This document shows positions 63,113 through 64,000 of a DNA stretch of 64,000 bases, in pieces. The notes beneath the pieces were generated by a model. The model searched no databases. It was not told where the DNA came from and saw only the letters and a list, made by a program, of their open reading frames with translations. The translations under genes were made by a program, and so were the position numbers. The stretch covers positions 1,097,691 through 1,161,690 of the forward strand of contig NW_017804620.1 in NCBI RefSeq assembly GCF_001625305.1, read 5' to 3'. The DNA is from Branchiostoma belcheri. Taxonomy: Eukaryota > Chordata > Leptocardii > Amphioxiformes > Branchiostomatidae. The first letter of the stretch is position 1. Each line of letters opens with the position of its first letter.

Positions 63113-64000
63113 CATTAAGTTCCAACAATTTTCAGCTCGCAAGAAATATTATCATACCATTGACTTGTACAGGGTGGCTCATGGCTCTAGTCTCAGGAAC
63201 AGACAGATCAGCTTAGTTCAGTCATTAGACCCTGACTTTCCTGTTGCATAGAAAACAGACTATCAGGTTGCGTTTTGAGGTCCATGAAACTATTTTAATT
63301 GAGTCTACCAATTACAGATATGGTAATGTGACAATGTGAATGAGAGCAAACATTATCATTAACATTAATGAATCAATAAATTGCTGTTCAGGACATATAA
63401 AATATAAGGGTAACAAAATGGACACAGGGAGGATAGAGTAGACAAAAGATATACCTTGTCAACCGCCTTGGGGTTTGACTATGTAGTATGTAAAAAAAAA
63501 TTATGATGCTGGTGGACAATTTCTCTTGGCTGTCTGATCATAACAAGGAAGGACCTTCCAACATGGTGCCTATATCAACAGAGAAAAAGAAAATATCAAA
63601 ATCAAGAAATCAAACATTTCAGACTTCTGGGAAGTATTTTGGGTTTCCGTTACCCTTACACAGACCTCCAGAATGTGTTTTCGGTTTTGTAAATGTATTG
63701 GAACAGTGGAAAGGGTACTAAATGATGTAATTTATTTGGGTATCACGCCACCTCCTGAATTCCTCCACATACCACCCACTTGCTCCCATCTGTCACATGC
63801 TGTGTCACCTTCAGGCTTGTCCCCCCCTACCAATCCACTGTCAAAATCACCTCCCACCCTCTACAAAACCGTCACTACTTGGACAAGTAGAGTCTGACAC
63901 ACAAGCCCCAAACCCACCCAAAACAATATTTATTCCACACCTAGAAATAATGAATCAGGGACTCCCTGTTGTCCCTGTGAATATCAAACTATAAAATGTT

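Larger units (their letters stand above)
41164..64000. other. gene-free AT-rich region with old repeats
   Basis: I find no host exon with domain or codon-use support in this 23 kb. It contains the MITEs, LINE tails, local duplications and motif array listed separately. Within it, 48643-51990, 57200-59510, 60000-61260 and 63113-64000 show nothing further that I recognise. It could be intergenic, a long intron of a gene beyond the window, or a non-coding transcript; sequence alone does not decide. Confidence 0.45.

Overview
This window reads as intron-rich animal genomic DNA, most likely from an amphioxus (Branchiostoma). That assignment is inference. It rests on the protein sequences of two conserved genes, a high density of short inverted-repeat transposons, CR1/jockey-like LINE scraps and a striking excess of the octamer TACATGTA. 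No bacterial, organellar, CRISPR or viral-genome features were seen.

Two host genes can be assembled with confidence, and they lie head to head. On the minus strand, MTERF3 (a mitochondrial transcription-termination-factor family protein) has five coding exons between 15308 and 9697. On the plus strand, VPS4 (the AAA ATPase of the ESCRT pathway) has thirteen coding exons between 19665 and 38496, starting with a seven-codon first exon. All introns obey GT-AG and all phases match, giving proteins of 517 and 439 residues. The two translation starts are about 4.4 kb apart. One acts in mitochondria and the other on endosomal and other membranes, so no functional link is implied.

Layout: 1-5.4 kb is transposon debris (LINE reverse-transcriptase fragments on both strands, a broken Ty3/gypsy pol fragment, a probable LTR and a Harbinger-type MITE). 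5.4-9.7 kb is mostly non-coding, with a possible exon pair, a perfect long palindrome, a 105-bp minisatellite and a LINE tail. 9.7-15.3 kb is MTERF3. 15.3-19.6 kb is the intergenic region, with the VPS4 promoter carrying a TGACGTCA site. 19.7-38.5 kb is VPS4, whose introns are crowded with MITEs, two related GAT-rich satellite blocks split by an inserted element, a 34/36-bp satellite and a 46-bp tandem array that abuts a splice acceptor. 38.5-64 kb has no gene I can support. It is AT-rich and contains more MITEs, LINE tails, local tandem duplications and a motif (CAGCACCAAGGACAGG) that recurs at least eight times over 15 kb.

The best-supported overall theme is a fine-grained history of small DNA transposons. 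Three related GGCC-ended families with 3-bp TAA/TTA-type target duplications supply fourteen copies, including a nested pair, one inserted in a SINE and one chimeric copy. There are also hAT-like, Mutator-like, pogo/Tigger-like and TTAA-site elements, most bounded by target duplications visible in the sequence. I found no convincing undescribed gene system. The most unusual items are the tandemly repeated splice-acceptor-like array in VPS4 intron 9 and the dispersed motif array in the gene-free right half.
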